Notes: a model not told the origin generated them from the letters alone. Shown: positions 8,981-17,029, counted from the first letter of the stretch. The stretch is 49,028 nucleotides of DNA from Gammaproteobacteria bacterium (GCA_030430155.1 JAUIFV010000012.1:1-49028); one strand, 5' to 3'. Numbers and translations are program-made.

Positions 8981-10293
8981 TCACGTTCGCCGTGGCGACC
9001 AAGTTCTTGAGTAAAAGACGCCAACGCGCTGGGGTTCGGGGGCGTCCAGTAATGGGTCAGATACATTGATCAACGGATCCACCCAATCCGCTTTGGCTCT
9101 CGCCCAGGCAATCCAGTCCATTGCGTCTGCATCGAGTTCGCCCCGAACGACAGCGTTCGCTTCAAACGCGCCGATGTAGCTGCGCAGCGCATTTGCTCGG
9201 CGGTGCCGCGAAGCATCGCGGACAAGTGATTGGAATCGATTCATCTCGTCGGCGTGACGGGCGATTGCGGTCTCGTATCGGGCTTCCGCCTCCCGCTGCT
9301 GTCTCTGGCGGTCGCGCTCCGCCTCTTCGCGCGAACGGGTCTCCTCGGCCATCCGCACGACTTCCGCGGCGATATTGTTGAGCCGCTTCTCCAGCCCGGT
9401 TTTCGCGGTGTCATTCCAATTGCGCAGCACTGGGTACCGGCCTACGGATATCGTCAATTGACCAGTAGGCGTCCAGTCGTACTGTGGAATGTCAGGTGGT
9501 TCTGCGCGCCAGTCGTACGGCGGCGCATCGTAGTAGCGCTTGCGAGCACGTTCTTCCGATCTTGTGAGCACGTGCGGACTGCGCACCGTTTGCTCGACCA
9601 GCATGAATGGCAACCTGGCGCCTCGACCTGCTAGGTATGTCGTGCCCTTCTGCTTGTCGATAGAGACGCTGAATTCCATGGCACCAAGGAGATTGATCAG
9701 CGAGTTGGCGATGCCCAGCGCACGGTCGACAGCACCGGAGGTGACGCGAATGTCGAGCACCTCGTTGGGTGCTGACCGAATTCCGCTCGGGTCCGTCCAG
9801 CCCGACCTTGCGTGCAAACGCTTCCCGGCTGCGCGGACCAACGGTTGCGTCACTTCCTCGTCGTTCAAGTTCGCGCCGTCGCTGAGCTTTTTCTTGGCGT
9901 CGGAAACCACAGCATCTAGTTGGGCGCGAGTCTCCAACTCTGAATCGGTCAGAGGTATCGGGCCATACGCAATCTGGGATTCAGTACTCAGCTCAGGCAG
10001 TTGCGCTTTTCGTGGCTTCTGTCCGGCGTGGACTTTCGCCCAATAACCCTGCGCGGGACCGGGATCTTCATCCGGCCGCACTTCTTGATCAGATCTACAT
10101 CCGACATGCCATATCGCTTGGCAACGACAGTGATGGGCTCGGCCCACACCTCCTCGTACAGCGTTTCCCGATCAGTTGGTGGATTGACACTCACGTTGAA
10201 TTCTCCCGGTAGCAGGCGGAACATCAGTGATTCCGTTCGCGGGTCCGCATTAGACGACAGCCGGTAGGTATTCGTATGAAGCCAGGACGTCAT
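8981..10293 (-). pseudogene. frameshifted gene: N-terminal HTH-like 'VW...GYWAK' protein with coiled coil
   Basis: Two minus-strand frames make one protein. The first frame (from the ATG at 10293) reads TDRETLYEEVWAEPITVVAK and continues through YGMSDVDLIKKCGRMKIPVP. The continuation expected for this family, GYWAKVHAGQKPRKAQLPEL, is found only in the second frame, which then runs to the TGA at 8981. The junction lies at about 10048-10053, where a one-base loss (or two-base gain) in CCGCGCAGGGTTATTGG would explain the shift. The N-terminal part resembles a helix-turn-helix; the C-terminal half has a long charged coiled coil (MAEETRSREEAERDRQRQQR). I know this N-terminal pattern from uncharacterised proteins of mobile regions, but no function. 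It may be a real pseudogene, a sequencing error or programmed frameshifting. Confidence 0.75.
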
Positions 10294-10731
10294 GAAGTCC
10301 CAGCGTTGGGCGATCTGCTCGAACTGCAGTCGCTGGTGGTCGAATGCCTGTACTCGTGCGGCATGGAGATCAACAGTTCAGCGAAGTCTGAAGCATGGGC
10401 CATTCGAGCGTTGTGGTCGCGGATGGCTCCTGAGTGGACTGATGCCGAAGGCCAACGGGTCGCCGTTTGGGTCGAGGAACTCGAGTATGCAGAGCAGCAG
10501 GCCACGGTCCGATCCCAGTTCGCAGCCCGATCCAAGTGCTGTTTCCGCATCTGGCGCCTGCTGCAGCGGCGCCTGGCTAGGCGCCTGGACTATGACTGGC
10601 CGGAGGGTGGATTGATGCTGGAGACGCCGCTGAGAGGCCGGCGTGCGTCGGACAATGCGGCGACGGTGGACTCGCCGCCCATCCATGTTGTGTCGATGCG
10701 GGTCGTGCTGCCGCCGAACAGTGAGTCCTAG
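10276..10731 (+). CDS. hypothetical protein, doubtful small ORF
   Basis: 151 codons starting at an ATG that overlaps the 5' end of the divergent broken gene by 18 bases. The translation has a plausible amino-acid balance: a mixed N-terminal part (LGDLLELQSLVVECLYS), a Trp-containing middle (RALWSRMAPEWTDAEG) and an Arg-rich helix (FRIWRLLQRRLARRLDYDW). There are no recognisable motifs, signal peptide or membrane segments. A competing minus-strand frame exists over the same bases but reads as low-complexity Arg/Ser/Pro. A weak ribosome site (GGTAGG) precedes the ATG. It ends just before the Fic regulatory region. I do not recognise it, and it may not be a gene. Confidence 0.35.
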   Translation: MKPGRHEVPALGDLLELQSLVVECLYSCGMEINSSAKSEAWAIRALWSRMAPEWTDAEGQRVAVWVEELEYAEQQATVRSQFAARSKCCFRIWRLLQRRLARRLDYDWPEGGLMLETPLRGRRASDNAATVDSPPIHVVSMRVVLPPNSES

Positions 10732-10749
10732 GCAGGCTGTTTGCATATA

Positions 10750-10851
10750 TGTCGACGAAATCGCAATTCATCGACACATTTTGGCCAAATGTCGATACCA
10801 TCGACATGTCGATCGAACGTGTCGATCAAAGCGGAATCCATCGACATGTCG
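10750..10851 (+). promoter_or_regulatory. array of TGTCGA/TCGACA half-sites overlapping the fic start (putative autoregulatory operator)
   Basis: In about 100 bases the hexamer TGTCGA or its complement TCGACA occurs seven times: 10750, 10771, 10790, 10801, 10807, 10820 and 10841, with a further partial copy (TGTCG) at 10847. TCGACATGTCGA at 10801-10812 is a perfect palindrome. 10771-10795 is a longer imperfect palindrome centred on GGCC. The last copy, TCGACATGTCG (10841-10851), contains the ATG of the fic gene. Because the Fic protein ends in a winged-helix domain, self-repression through these sites is a reasonable inference. Confidence 0.65.
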
Positions 10852-11958
10852 TTTGATCCCAAGCGGCCACACAACGATCTTCCGGAGTTACCGCCGAAAG
10901 CGGACATTGAGACCAGACCGCTGTTGAAGACGTGCATAGAGGCTCGCGCCGCGCTGGCAGAACTCAAGAGTCTGGGCGCGGGGATTCCGAATCAAGCCGT
11001 TCTGATCAACAGCATCCCGTTGCTGGAGGCACGCGCAAGCAGCGAAATCGAGAACATTGTCACTACCAACGACGCGCTGTTTAGATACTCGCACGACGAC
11101 AACGACGCGGACCCCGCCACCAAGGAAGCATTGTTATATCGCTCGGCGCTGCGAGAGGGCTTCGACTCCCTACGAGCGCATCCCCTCAACACCAATACTG
11201 CCGTTCGCGTGTGCAGCCGATTGAAGAATCGCGACATGCAGATTCGCCGCGTGCCAGGCACGGAGCTGAGCAATTCGACTACCGGTGAGGTGATCTACAC
11301 ACCACCGGAGGGTGAAGCGGTGATACGCGGCAAGCTCGCCAACTGGGAGCGCTTCGTACACGACGAAATTGAAATCGATCCGCTGATCAGAATGGCCGTG
11401 GCTCACTACCAATTCGAAGCGATCCACCCCTTCTTGGACGGCAACGGTCGCACCGGCCGCGTGCTGAATCTGTTGATACTGGTCGAGCACGGGCTGATTG
11501 AGCTACCGGTGCTATATCTGTCCCGCTACATACTCCGCCATCGGGCCGAGTATTACCGTCTGCTCCTGGCAGTCACTGCCGAGAATGCGTGGGAGGCGTG
11601 GATCGCCTTCATGCTCACTGGGGTCGCTGAAACCGCGCGCTGGACTGCGGACAAGATTCTCGCAATCCAGCGACTGCAGCAGCACGCCACCGAGTTTGTC
11701 CGGTCCCACGCACCGAAGGTCTACAGCCGCGATCTGGTCGATGCGCTATTCGTCCAACCCTATTGTCGGATTGAGAACCTGGTTGAAGCGGGTGTCGCCA
11801 AACGCCAAACGGCGTCGGCCTACCTCAAGCAGCTCGCGAGTCTCGGCATGTTGGAGGAAATCAAATCAGGCCGTGAAAAGCTGTTCCTGCACACCAACTT
11901 CGTGCGCCTGCTCGTCAGCGAGGAACATCCGCATCTTGCCTATCAACGTATTCGTTGA
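10846..11958 (+). CDS. fic: class II Fic family protein with C-terminal winged helix
   Basis: 370 residues from the ATG at 10846. An in-frame TTG at 10741 and ATG at 10789 exist but lie inside the repeat array, so the 10846 start is preferred. The Fic motif HPFLDGNGRTGR (H194 to R205) is intact, so AMP transfer to a hydroxyl side chain of a target protein is expected. The inhibitory helix motif [S/T]xxxE[G/N] is present in the N-terminal part (S65-SEI-E69-N70), which makes this a class II, self-inhibited Fic protein. The C-terminal 80 residues (VEAGVAKRQTASAYLKQL, then GREKLFL) look like a winged-helix DNA-binding domain. It is the last gene before the presumed attachment site of the island and needs no separate antitoxin. 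Confidence 0.9.
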   Translation: MSFDPKRPHNDLPELPPKADIETRPLLKTCIEARAALAELKSLGAGIPNQAVLINSIPLLEARASSEIENIVTTNDALFRYSHDDNDADPATKEALLYRSALREGFDSLRAHPLNTNTAVRVCSRLKNRDMQIRRVPGTELSNSTTGEVIYTPPEGEAVIRGKLANWERFVHDEIEIDPLIRMAVAHYQFEAIHPFLDGNGRTGRVLNLLILVEHGLIELPVLYLSRYILRHRAEYYRLLLAVTAENAWEAWIAFMLTGVAETARWTADKILAIQRLQQHATEFVRSHAPKVYSRDLVDALFVQPYCRIENLVEAGVAKRQTASAYLKQLASLGMLEEIKSGREKLFLHTNFVRLLVSEEHPHLAYQRIR

Positions 11959-12074
11959 CGCGGCCATGGATGAGCCGGATCCGAGCCACTAGGAAAGGAA
12001 ATATCGGGGTAAATTCCGGGGTAATCAGAGATCGCTTTCCAAAATATATTTGATAATCAGTTGGTTGAGGAACT

Positions 12075-12099
12075 GGTTCGAATCCTAGTCCCCCAGCCA
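12075..12099 (+). other. tRNA 3'-end fragment, presumed attachment site (att) of the island
   Basis: The bases read GGTTCGAATCCTAG followed by TCCCCCAGCCA. This is a T-loop (TTCGAAT) with the 3' side of its stem, a 7-base acceptor strand TCCCCCA, discriminator G and CCA. The acceptor/discriminator pattern matches tRNA-Gln (5' strand expected TGGGGGA, as in E. coli TGGGGTA...TACCCCAGCCA). The 5' side is wrong: the T-stem is mismatched and no D- or anticodon arm precedes it. It is therefore a fragment, as left when an element integrates into the 3' end of a tRNA gene. The intact tRNA should lie at the other end of the island, to the left of the window. Confidence 0.72.
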
Positions 12100-12105
12100 A
12101 TTCAT

Positions 12106-12140
12106 AGGCTTGCGAGCAATCGCAAGCCTTTCTCTTTTCT
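12106..12140 (+). terminator. Rho-independent terminator (originally of the split tRNA gene)
   Basis: A perfect 10-bp stem AGGCTTGCGA / TCGCAAGCCT (12106-12115 and 12120-12129) with loop GCAA is followed by a T-rich tail (TTCTCTTTTCT). It sits 6 bases after the CCA of the tRNA fragment and points the same way, as expected for the original downstream flank of the tRNA gene. Confidence 0.8.
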
Positions 12141-12344
12141 GATGACAGTGCATTCCAGCAATCGTCCGCGATGGTCGAAGGTGGCACCTTTGGCCCTGGG
12201 CGTTTTTTCGTTCAGCGAATGCGGGGGACGAAACACGGTGCTGTGGTGGCGCTGAATTCCTCGGCCCGCACAAGGCCGCAATGGCAGTTCGTTGGGCGCG
12301 ATACCATGGGGCGGCAGGAACTCCGACTGGAAAATCGCGGCGAG

Positions 12345-13505
12345 ATGTTCGAGACACGTTTCTACACGGACTCTGCAGGACGGCAGATCGCCTACGCGCT
12401 GCATGGTGCAGCGAGTGCCGAACGGCCGCTGCTGTTGTGCCCGGCGTGGTGGGTGAGCCACCTTGAGGACGACTGGACTCAGCCGGCATTTCGATCCTTC
12501 TTCGAGGCTCTTGCCGAAGGGCTCTGCCTGGTGCGCTACGACCGGCCCGGCGTTGGCCTGAGCGCGGAGCAGGCGATCAATACGACGCTGGCGCAGGAAG
12601 CGGCGACCTTCGCTGGTCTGGCTGCGGCGGTGGCGGCAGATCTGCGCGTGGACAGCTACCACCTGTTCGGCTTTTCCTGCGGCGGGCCGGTGGCGCTTGA
12701 ACATGCTACTGCGTATCCGGACCGGGTCGGGCGGCTTTGTTTGTACGGCAGCTTCGCTGACGGCGCGACGATCTGTGAGAGACCAGTGCAGCAGGCTCTG
12801 CTCGCCACCGTTCGCGCCCATTGGGGGCTGGGTTCGCGGGCACTCGCCGACATATTCGTTCCGGACGGCGGTCCGGGCACTCGTGAATCCTTCGCCAGGC
12901 TGCAGCGATCCGCGGCCGGCGGCGAAACGGCTGCAGCGCTCCTCGAACTAAGCTACCGGATGAACGCCGTCGGCCGACTTGCCGAGGTCCGGACCGATAC
13001 CTTGGTGCTGCATCGGCGCGGAGACCGTGCCATCCCTGTAGATCAAGGGCGTGCCCTGGCTGCAGGCATGCCCAGGTCGCGGCTGGTCACCCTCGAAGGC
13101 CGAGTGCACCCGCCCTGGCTAGGCAATGATGCGGTGGCCACACTGGCCAATACTTTCTTGCGCGGACTTGAATTACCGTCCACCGTGCCATCGCTGGCGC
13201 CAACTGCCGGGGGCGCTTCAGCTAGCCGTCTCGATAGGCAGGGGCGGCAGTTGCTGCTGGGCGACGCTGCAGTGGCGCTCACGCCGCTGGAATACGGCGT
13301 GCTCTGTGCGTTGGAGGACGCGGGTGGCGCGGTAGTCACTCGGGATACGCTGCTGGAGCAGATCTGGCGCCAACCTTTCGGCAGTTCGAATCGAGTGGAC
13401 GTGCTTATGCGCGGACTGCGCAAGAAGCTTGGCGACCAAGCCTCGGCGGTGGAAACGGTGGTCGGCCACGGCTTTCGGTTTACCGGTTGGCACCCAGAGT
13501 CGTAG
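12345..13505 (+). CDS. alpha/beta-hydrolase fused to a C-terminal OmpR/PhoB-type DNA-binding domain
   Basis: 386 residues from the ATG at 12345; the frame is open further upstream (ATG 12306 and 12171) but the conserved fold begins at FETRFYTDSAGRQIAY. Residues 1-275 are an alpha/beta hydrolase: nucleophile elbow GFSCGG with S111, acid D227 in HRRGD, and H255 in GRVHPPW. Residues about 296-380 are a winged helix of response-regulator type (LTPLEYGVLCALEDAGG, VTRDTLLEQIW, then the SNRVDVLMRGLRKKLGD recognition helix and ETVVGHGFRF wing). There is no receiver domain. The hydrolase part may act as a ligand sensor or remain catalytic. The following methyltransferase and esterase genes are natural targets, which is inference. 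Confidence 0.85.
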   Translation: MFETRFYTDSAGRQIAYALHGAASAERPLLLCPAWWVSHLEDDWTQPAFRSFFEALAEGLCLVRYDRPGVGLSAEQAINTTLAQEAATFAGLAAAVAADLRVDSYHLFGFSCGGPVALEHATAYPDRVGRLCLYGSFADGATICERPVQQALLATVRAHWGLGSRALADIFVPDGGPGTRESFARLQRSAAGGETAAALLELSYRMNAVGRLAEVRTDTLVLHRRGDRAIPVDQGRALAAGMPRSRLVTLEGRVHPPWLGNDAVATLANTFLRGLELPSTVPSLAPTAGGASASRLDRQGRQLLLGDAAVALTPLEYGVLCALEDAGGAVVTRDTLLEQIWRQPFGSSNRVDVLMRGLRKKLGDQASAVETVVGHGFRFTGWHPES

Positions 13506-13647
13506 CTCGGGATCCTCATTGACCCGCGACTCTATTACCGCGGCGGCCGCAGCTTAATCGGATTCTCAGCGCATTCTTAGAGCTTCAACATGCGGGGCCG
13601 CGGTGCAACCCAGAGACTGGTGGTCAGACTTCCACCGGACTCCCTTC

Positions 13648-14430
13648 ATGGCACGGACAATTCAATTCATCTACGCGCTCGGCGGTTACCTCGTCGGGTT
13701 GGTCGCCACGGCCTACTTCTTCGGTTTCATCGCCGATATTGGCGTACCCAAGAGCATCATCGACGGCGATGCGATCCATCCTGCACTCGCCGCGCTGACC
13801 AACGCAGGACTGCTGGCGCTGTTCGCGCTACACCACTCCCTGGCTGCGCGGCTTTCGGTGAAGCGGCGCTGGCCGGCTCAGCTACCGTCCTTTCTGCAGC
13901 GCTCCACCTACCTGTACACAGCGGCCGCAGCCACCGCAATGGTGGTCATCGGCTGGCAGCCGATTCCGGTCTTGCTGTGGTCGATTCCCGCTGGCTGGGC
14001 GGCGACGGCGATGGTTGTCGCCTATGTACTGGCTTGGACACTGATGTTCTCGGCGACCTTCCATTTCGGTCATCTCGACTTCTTCGGGCTGGGGCCGGCG
14101 TGGCGCCGCCTGCGGCAACGCGCCGGAGAGCCCGCTGGCTCGCTCAGCGCGCGTTGGCTCTATGGGCTGGTGCGCCACCCGATCAGCCTGGGTTGGCTGC
14201 TGGTGCCCTGGCTGGTGGTCGAATTCACGGCCGGCCACCTGATCTTCGCCCTGTTCACACTGACCTATGTGCTGGCGGCGACGCCCTTTGAAGAGCGCGA
14301 TCTGGAGCAGGTGCACGGAGAAGACTATCGCCGCTATCGCGAGAAGGTGCCCGCTTTCCTGCCTCGCCCAGGTGGCAAATCGGCGCCCGAAGCTTCGTTG
14401 CCGGCCGAGCAGATTCGGCAGCAGTCATGA
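13648..14430 (+). CDS. mddA: membrane methyltransferase of the MddA/NnrU (isoprenylcysteine methyltransferase-like) group
   Basis: 260 residues from the ATG at 13648 (a GTG at 13603 is in frame). Several hydrophobic segments alternate with conserved motifs: YFFGFIADIGVPKSI near the N-terminus, LFALHHSLAAR, the LYGLVRHPISLGWL box typical of ICMT-fold methyltransferases, and a C-terminal FEERDLEQVHGEDYRRYREKV stretch (two shorter pieces: FEERDLEQ, GEDYRRYREKVP). The VPKSI and HHSLAAR motifs resemble methanethiol S-methyltransferase MddA, which makes dimethyl sulfide from methanethiol with S-adenosylmethionine. Other NnrU-like functions are possible, so the symbol is tentative. The stop overlaps the start of the next gene (ATGA), implying coupling. 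Confidence 0.7.
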   Translation: MARTIQFIYALGGYLVGLVATAYFFGFIADIGVPKSIIDGDAIHPALAALTNAGLLALFALHHSLAARLSVKRRWPAQLPSFLQRSTYLYTAAAATAMVVIGWQPIPVLLWSIPAGWAATAMVVAYVLAWTLMFSATFHFGHLDFFGLGPAWRRLRQRAGEPAGSLSARWLYGLVRHPISLGWLLVPWLVVEFTAGHLIFALFTLTYVLAATPFEERDLEQVHGEDYRRYREKVPAFLPRPGGKSAPEASLPAEQIRQQS

Positions 14431-15488
14431 AGCCTATGGGATTCGCGCCCCTGGCCTCCGCCTGCTGCCGCCCCCTGATCCTGTTCCTGGCTATGGGGCT
14501 GCTGCTGACAGCGTCAGCGGCCGCCGCCGCGCAGCCAATGACGACTGACGCGTCGCAACTGGTGCCCACACTGGTCCGCCACCAAGGTCTGCACCGGGTG
14601 GTCAGGCTCTATCGGCCAGAGAGACTCGCCGATCGCCCGGCCTTGGTCATTGCCCTGCACGGCTCGGGAGGCGATGGCGCTCGGCTACGTCAGCTCACCG
14701 CCGGCGCATTCGATCAACTGGCCGAGAACCACGGCTGGCTGGTGGCTTATCCCGATGGGCTGGGCCGCCAATGGCGCGACTGTCGTGGGCGAACTCCGTT
14801 TAGCGCGGCATTGTCCGGTGTGGACGACGTCGACTTCCTGCGTGCCGTTATCACCCATGCGAGCCGCGCGGTAGACCGACCGCTGGCAGGCGTATTCGTG
14901 TTGGGCTATTCCAATGGCGGACAGATGGTTTTTCGCCTGGCCATGGAAGCGCCGGGGGAGTTCAACGCCCTGGCCGCTATCGGGGCCAGCCTACCGGCGC
15001 CGGACGAGCTCAGCTGCGAGGCGAAGGGCTCCGCACCACCGATCATGCTCGTCGGCGGAACCGAAGACCCGATCAGCCCCTGGAGTGGCGGATCGGTACG
15101 CGCGCCCGATGGCGCCGAACTCGGTGCGGTGCGGTCCTTCGAGGCCACCGTCGAGCACTTCAGGGCGCTCGCCCCAGCAGCCGGCCTGCAGCGCATCGTC
15201 CGCCACCGAAATCTAGTTGCCGACGGCACCCATGTTGAGTCGAGGTACTTCGCTACAGATGGACGGCCGAAAGTGGTCATGATGATCGTTCACGGCGGCG
15301 GTCACGCGCTACCGCATCCCACCGCGCCATTTCCCGAATCGCTGGTCGGCAGAGTCAGCCGCGATGTCGACGGTGCCTTGGCGATCTGGCGGTTCTTCGC
15401 GCGCCGACTGCGCCCTTGGGCAGATCAACCTCAGCCTCCCCCGGCCACCGAATCAACCGTATATCCAATTCCTCGGAAATCCACATGA
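14427..15488 (+). CDS. secreted LpqC/PHB-depolymerase-like esterase
   Basis: 353 residues. A long signal peptide (hydrophobic PLILFLAMGLLLTASAA, probable cleavage after the Ala run near residue 35) is followed by an alpha/beta hydrolase of the polyhydroxybutyrate depolymerase / feruloyl esterase group. The oxyanion motif HGSGGDG lies at 78-84, the nucleophile elbow GYSNGG has S162, an acid is likely in GGTEDPISPW, and the catalytic His in HGGGHALP. The W-R-D-C-R-G stretch after YPDGLGRQ is typical of this group. The substrate is unknown. The ATG overlaps the methyltransferase stop by 4 bases, so the two are probably expressed together. Confidence 0.82.
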   Translation: MKPMGFAPLASACCRPLILFLAMGLLLTASAAAAAQPMTTDASQLVPTLVRHQGLHRVVRLYRPERLADRPALVIALHGSGGDGARLRQLTAGAFDQLAENHGWLVAYPDGLGRQWRDCRGRTPFSAALSGVDDVDFLRAVITHASRAVDRPLAGVFVLGYSNGGQMVFRLAMEAPGEFNALAAIGASLPAPDELSCEAKGSAPPIMLVGGTEDPISPWSGGSVRAPDGAELGAVRSFEATVEHFRALAPAAGLQRIVRHRNLVADGTHVESRYFATDGRPKVVMMIVHGGGHALPHPTAPFPESLVGRVSRDVDGALAIWRFFARRLRPWADQPQPPPATESTVYPIPRKST

Positions 15489-15731
15489 CCACGATCCTTC
15501 GTACCCTGGCCGTCGTTGCCCTGCTGATCAATGTTCTGGCCAACTTCCAACCCGCCCACCGGCGGGGTCTTCGACGATCCCGCTCCGGTGGAGAACACCG
15601 CGCCCTGGGCCGTCGGAACGCTGCTGATCGAACTGGCGACCTGCAAATCCGGGACGGCGACCTACCACTTGAAGAGCGGCAGCTCGGGGCGTTTTCCGAT
15701 AGTTCCGCTGCAGCCTATCGAAGGGTGCTGA
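15485..15731 (+). pseudogene. remnant of a small secreted-protein gene (frameshifted)
   Basis: An ATG at 15485 opens a clear signal-peptide frame (MTTILRTLAVVALLINVLAN). The following protein-like stretch (PPTGGVFDDPAPVENTAPWA, then an ELATCKSGTATYHL segment and PIVPLQPIEGC) is in another frame and ends at the TGA at 15729-15731. Joining them needs a frameshift near 15545, and the product would be only about 80 residues. The C-terminal part resembles the ends of exported proteins with a conserved terminal Cys, but I cannot name a family. It may equally be two unrelated chance frames. It lies between the esterase and the MITE-like element. Confidence 0.4.
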
Positions 15732-15778
15732 GGCACGGAAGTGATTGGAACCCGGGCCCGGTAGGCACACAGACTCCG

Positions 15779-15963
15779 AGCCCGCATTATTCATGAACGT
15801 TCGTAGCGAGGGTTTCGCAGGCGTACTGTGGTGCGGATCGCGGACCGAAGACCGAAGACCGATGAAGGCGTACTTGCAGTACGTCGAGTCGATCGGAGGG
15901 AGCAAGCCGCGCCATCGTGCGTCTGCGGAAGCCGCAGTAGAAGGTTCATGAATAATGCGGGCT
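15779..15963. mobile_element. MITE-like element with perfect 20-bp terminal inverted repeats
   Basis: AGCCCGCATTATTCATGAAC at 15779-15798 is repeated as its exact reverse complement at 15944-15963, enclosing 145 bases with no credible gene. The interior has a short tandem repeat (ACCGAAG copies near 15846) and a GTACTTGCAGTAC-type palindrome near 15870. The pentamer GACTC occurs 2 bases outside both ends and could be a target duplication, but is short enough to be chance. The right end overlaps the stop codon of the GlxA-type gene. Confidence 0.65.
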
Positions 15964-17029
15964 AGGACTCAACGCGCCCGATCCTTTGGTAACGGCGTCG
16001 GTATCGCGATGGAGTGACACCGGTCAGCCGCTTGAACAAGCGGCGGAACGAGGCCGAATCCGCGTAGCCAACTTCCGCTCCGATGTCGTCGGCCGCCAAA
16101 TCGCAACTTTCGAGCAAGAACTTGGCTTCCTCCACTCGGAGCGTCTGGATGTACTCGAGCGGAGAGAAGCCCGTTGCTGCGCGAAAGCGCCGCTTGAAAG
16201 TTCGTGCGTGCAGCCCGGAATAGGCGGCAACGCGCTCTACTGGGTTGGCCACGTCATAGTTCTCGGCGATCCAGCGCTGACAATGCTCGATAACCTGGTC
16301 CGTGTGTGCCGGCGGGCGGGTCAGCGCGGCAAAGGGCAACTGACCGTCAGCATGGTCGCCGAGAAGAAAGACCTTGGAAATACGCACGGCCTCCTGCCGC
16401 CCGCAGTAATGCGCTATCAGATAGAGCGCAAGTTCGATCCAGGACGAGGCGCCACCGGCGGTGATGATCCGCTGTCCTGGCCCGGCCAGCGCCAACACCC
16501 TCTCCGGCCGCAGCCTCACTCTGGGATAGAGCTTCTGAATCAGGGGAACCGCACCCCAATGGCTGGTTGCTTCCAGATTGTCGAGCAGACCTGTCTCAGC
16601 CAGCAACAGCGCTCCGGTACAGACCGATGCGACGATGGCGCCGTCGGCATGCTGGGAGTGAATCCAGGCTTCCATCGCCGGCCAGCGCCCGCGGGGATCG
16701 AAGTCTGCGGAGAGAAACAGATCCGAAACGATCAGGCAGTCGTATCTGCCTGCGCTATCGACGGTCTGGTCTGGCTCAACCGGCACGCCCATGGCGCAAT
16801 AAGCGAGTTCCTGTGTCTCGGCAACCAGGTCGACGCGCATGCGCACCTCGCCGAGCGCATTGCCGGTGAACAACTCCCACACGCTGCCTACCGAAGCGAA
16901 CACCTCGAGCAGGCTGTACAGCCCTGCCGGCGCGGTTTCCGGGACGACGACCAGTGCTACTCGAACGACACGCGCAGAAGCGTCCTTTTCCATGGTTGCC
17001 TGTGTCACATATGCCTTGTTTTCGTCCAT
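15962..17029 (-). CDS. GlxA-family transcriptional regulator (DJ-1/PfpI domain plus AraC HTH)
   Basis: 355 residues from the ATG at 17029 (an in-frame ATG at 16993 is also possible). The N-terminal 180 residues are a DJ-1/PfpI glutamine-amidotransferase-like domain (VVRVALVVVPETAPAGLYSL, and VASVCTGALLLAETGLL with the conserved Cys). The C-terminal 100 residues are an AraC-type double helix-turn-helix (RVAAYSGLHARTFKRRF and IGAEVGYADSASFRRLFKRL, here cited by position about 245-345). Such regulators usually sense a small metabolite. It is divergent from the DUF4442 gene at 17095, which it may control. The TAG stop lies inside the right inverted repeat of the MITE-like element, so the last residues may have been changed by the insertion. 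Confidence 0.88.
   Translation of the reverse strand: MDENKAYVTQATMEKDASARVVRVALVVVPETAPAGLYSLLEVFASVGSVWELFTGNALGEVRMRVDLVAETQELAYCAMGVPVEPDQTVDSAGRYDCLIVSDLFLSADFDPRGRWPAMEAWIHSQHADGAIVASVCTGALLLAETGLLDNLEATSHWGAVPLIQKLYPRVRLRPERVLALAGPGQRIITAGGASSWIELALYLIAHYCGRQEAVRISKVFLLGDHADGQLPFAALTRPPAHTDQVIEHCQRWIAENYDVANPVERVAAYSGLHARTFKRRFRAATGFSPLEYIQTLRVEEAKFLLESCDLAADDIGAEVGYADSASFRRLFKRLTGVTPSRYRRRYQRIGRVES

Noticed and set aside
10741-10845. N-terminal extension of the Fic protein from TTG 10741 or ATG 10789
   Set aside because: The added residues come from the TGTCGA repeat array and do not resemble protein sequence; the Fic homology begins after the ATG at 10846.
12001-12099. Complete tRNA gene
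   Set aside because: Only the T-loop, 3' stem strand, acceptor strand and CCA are present; no 5' acceptor strand, D-arm or anticodon arm can be folded upstream.
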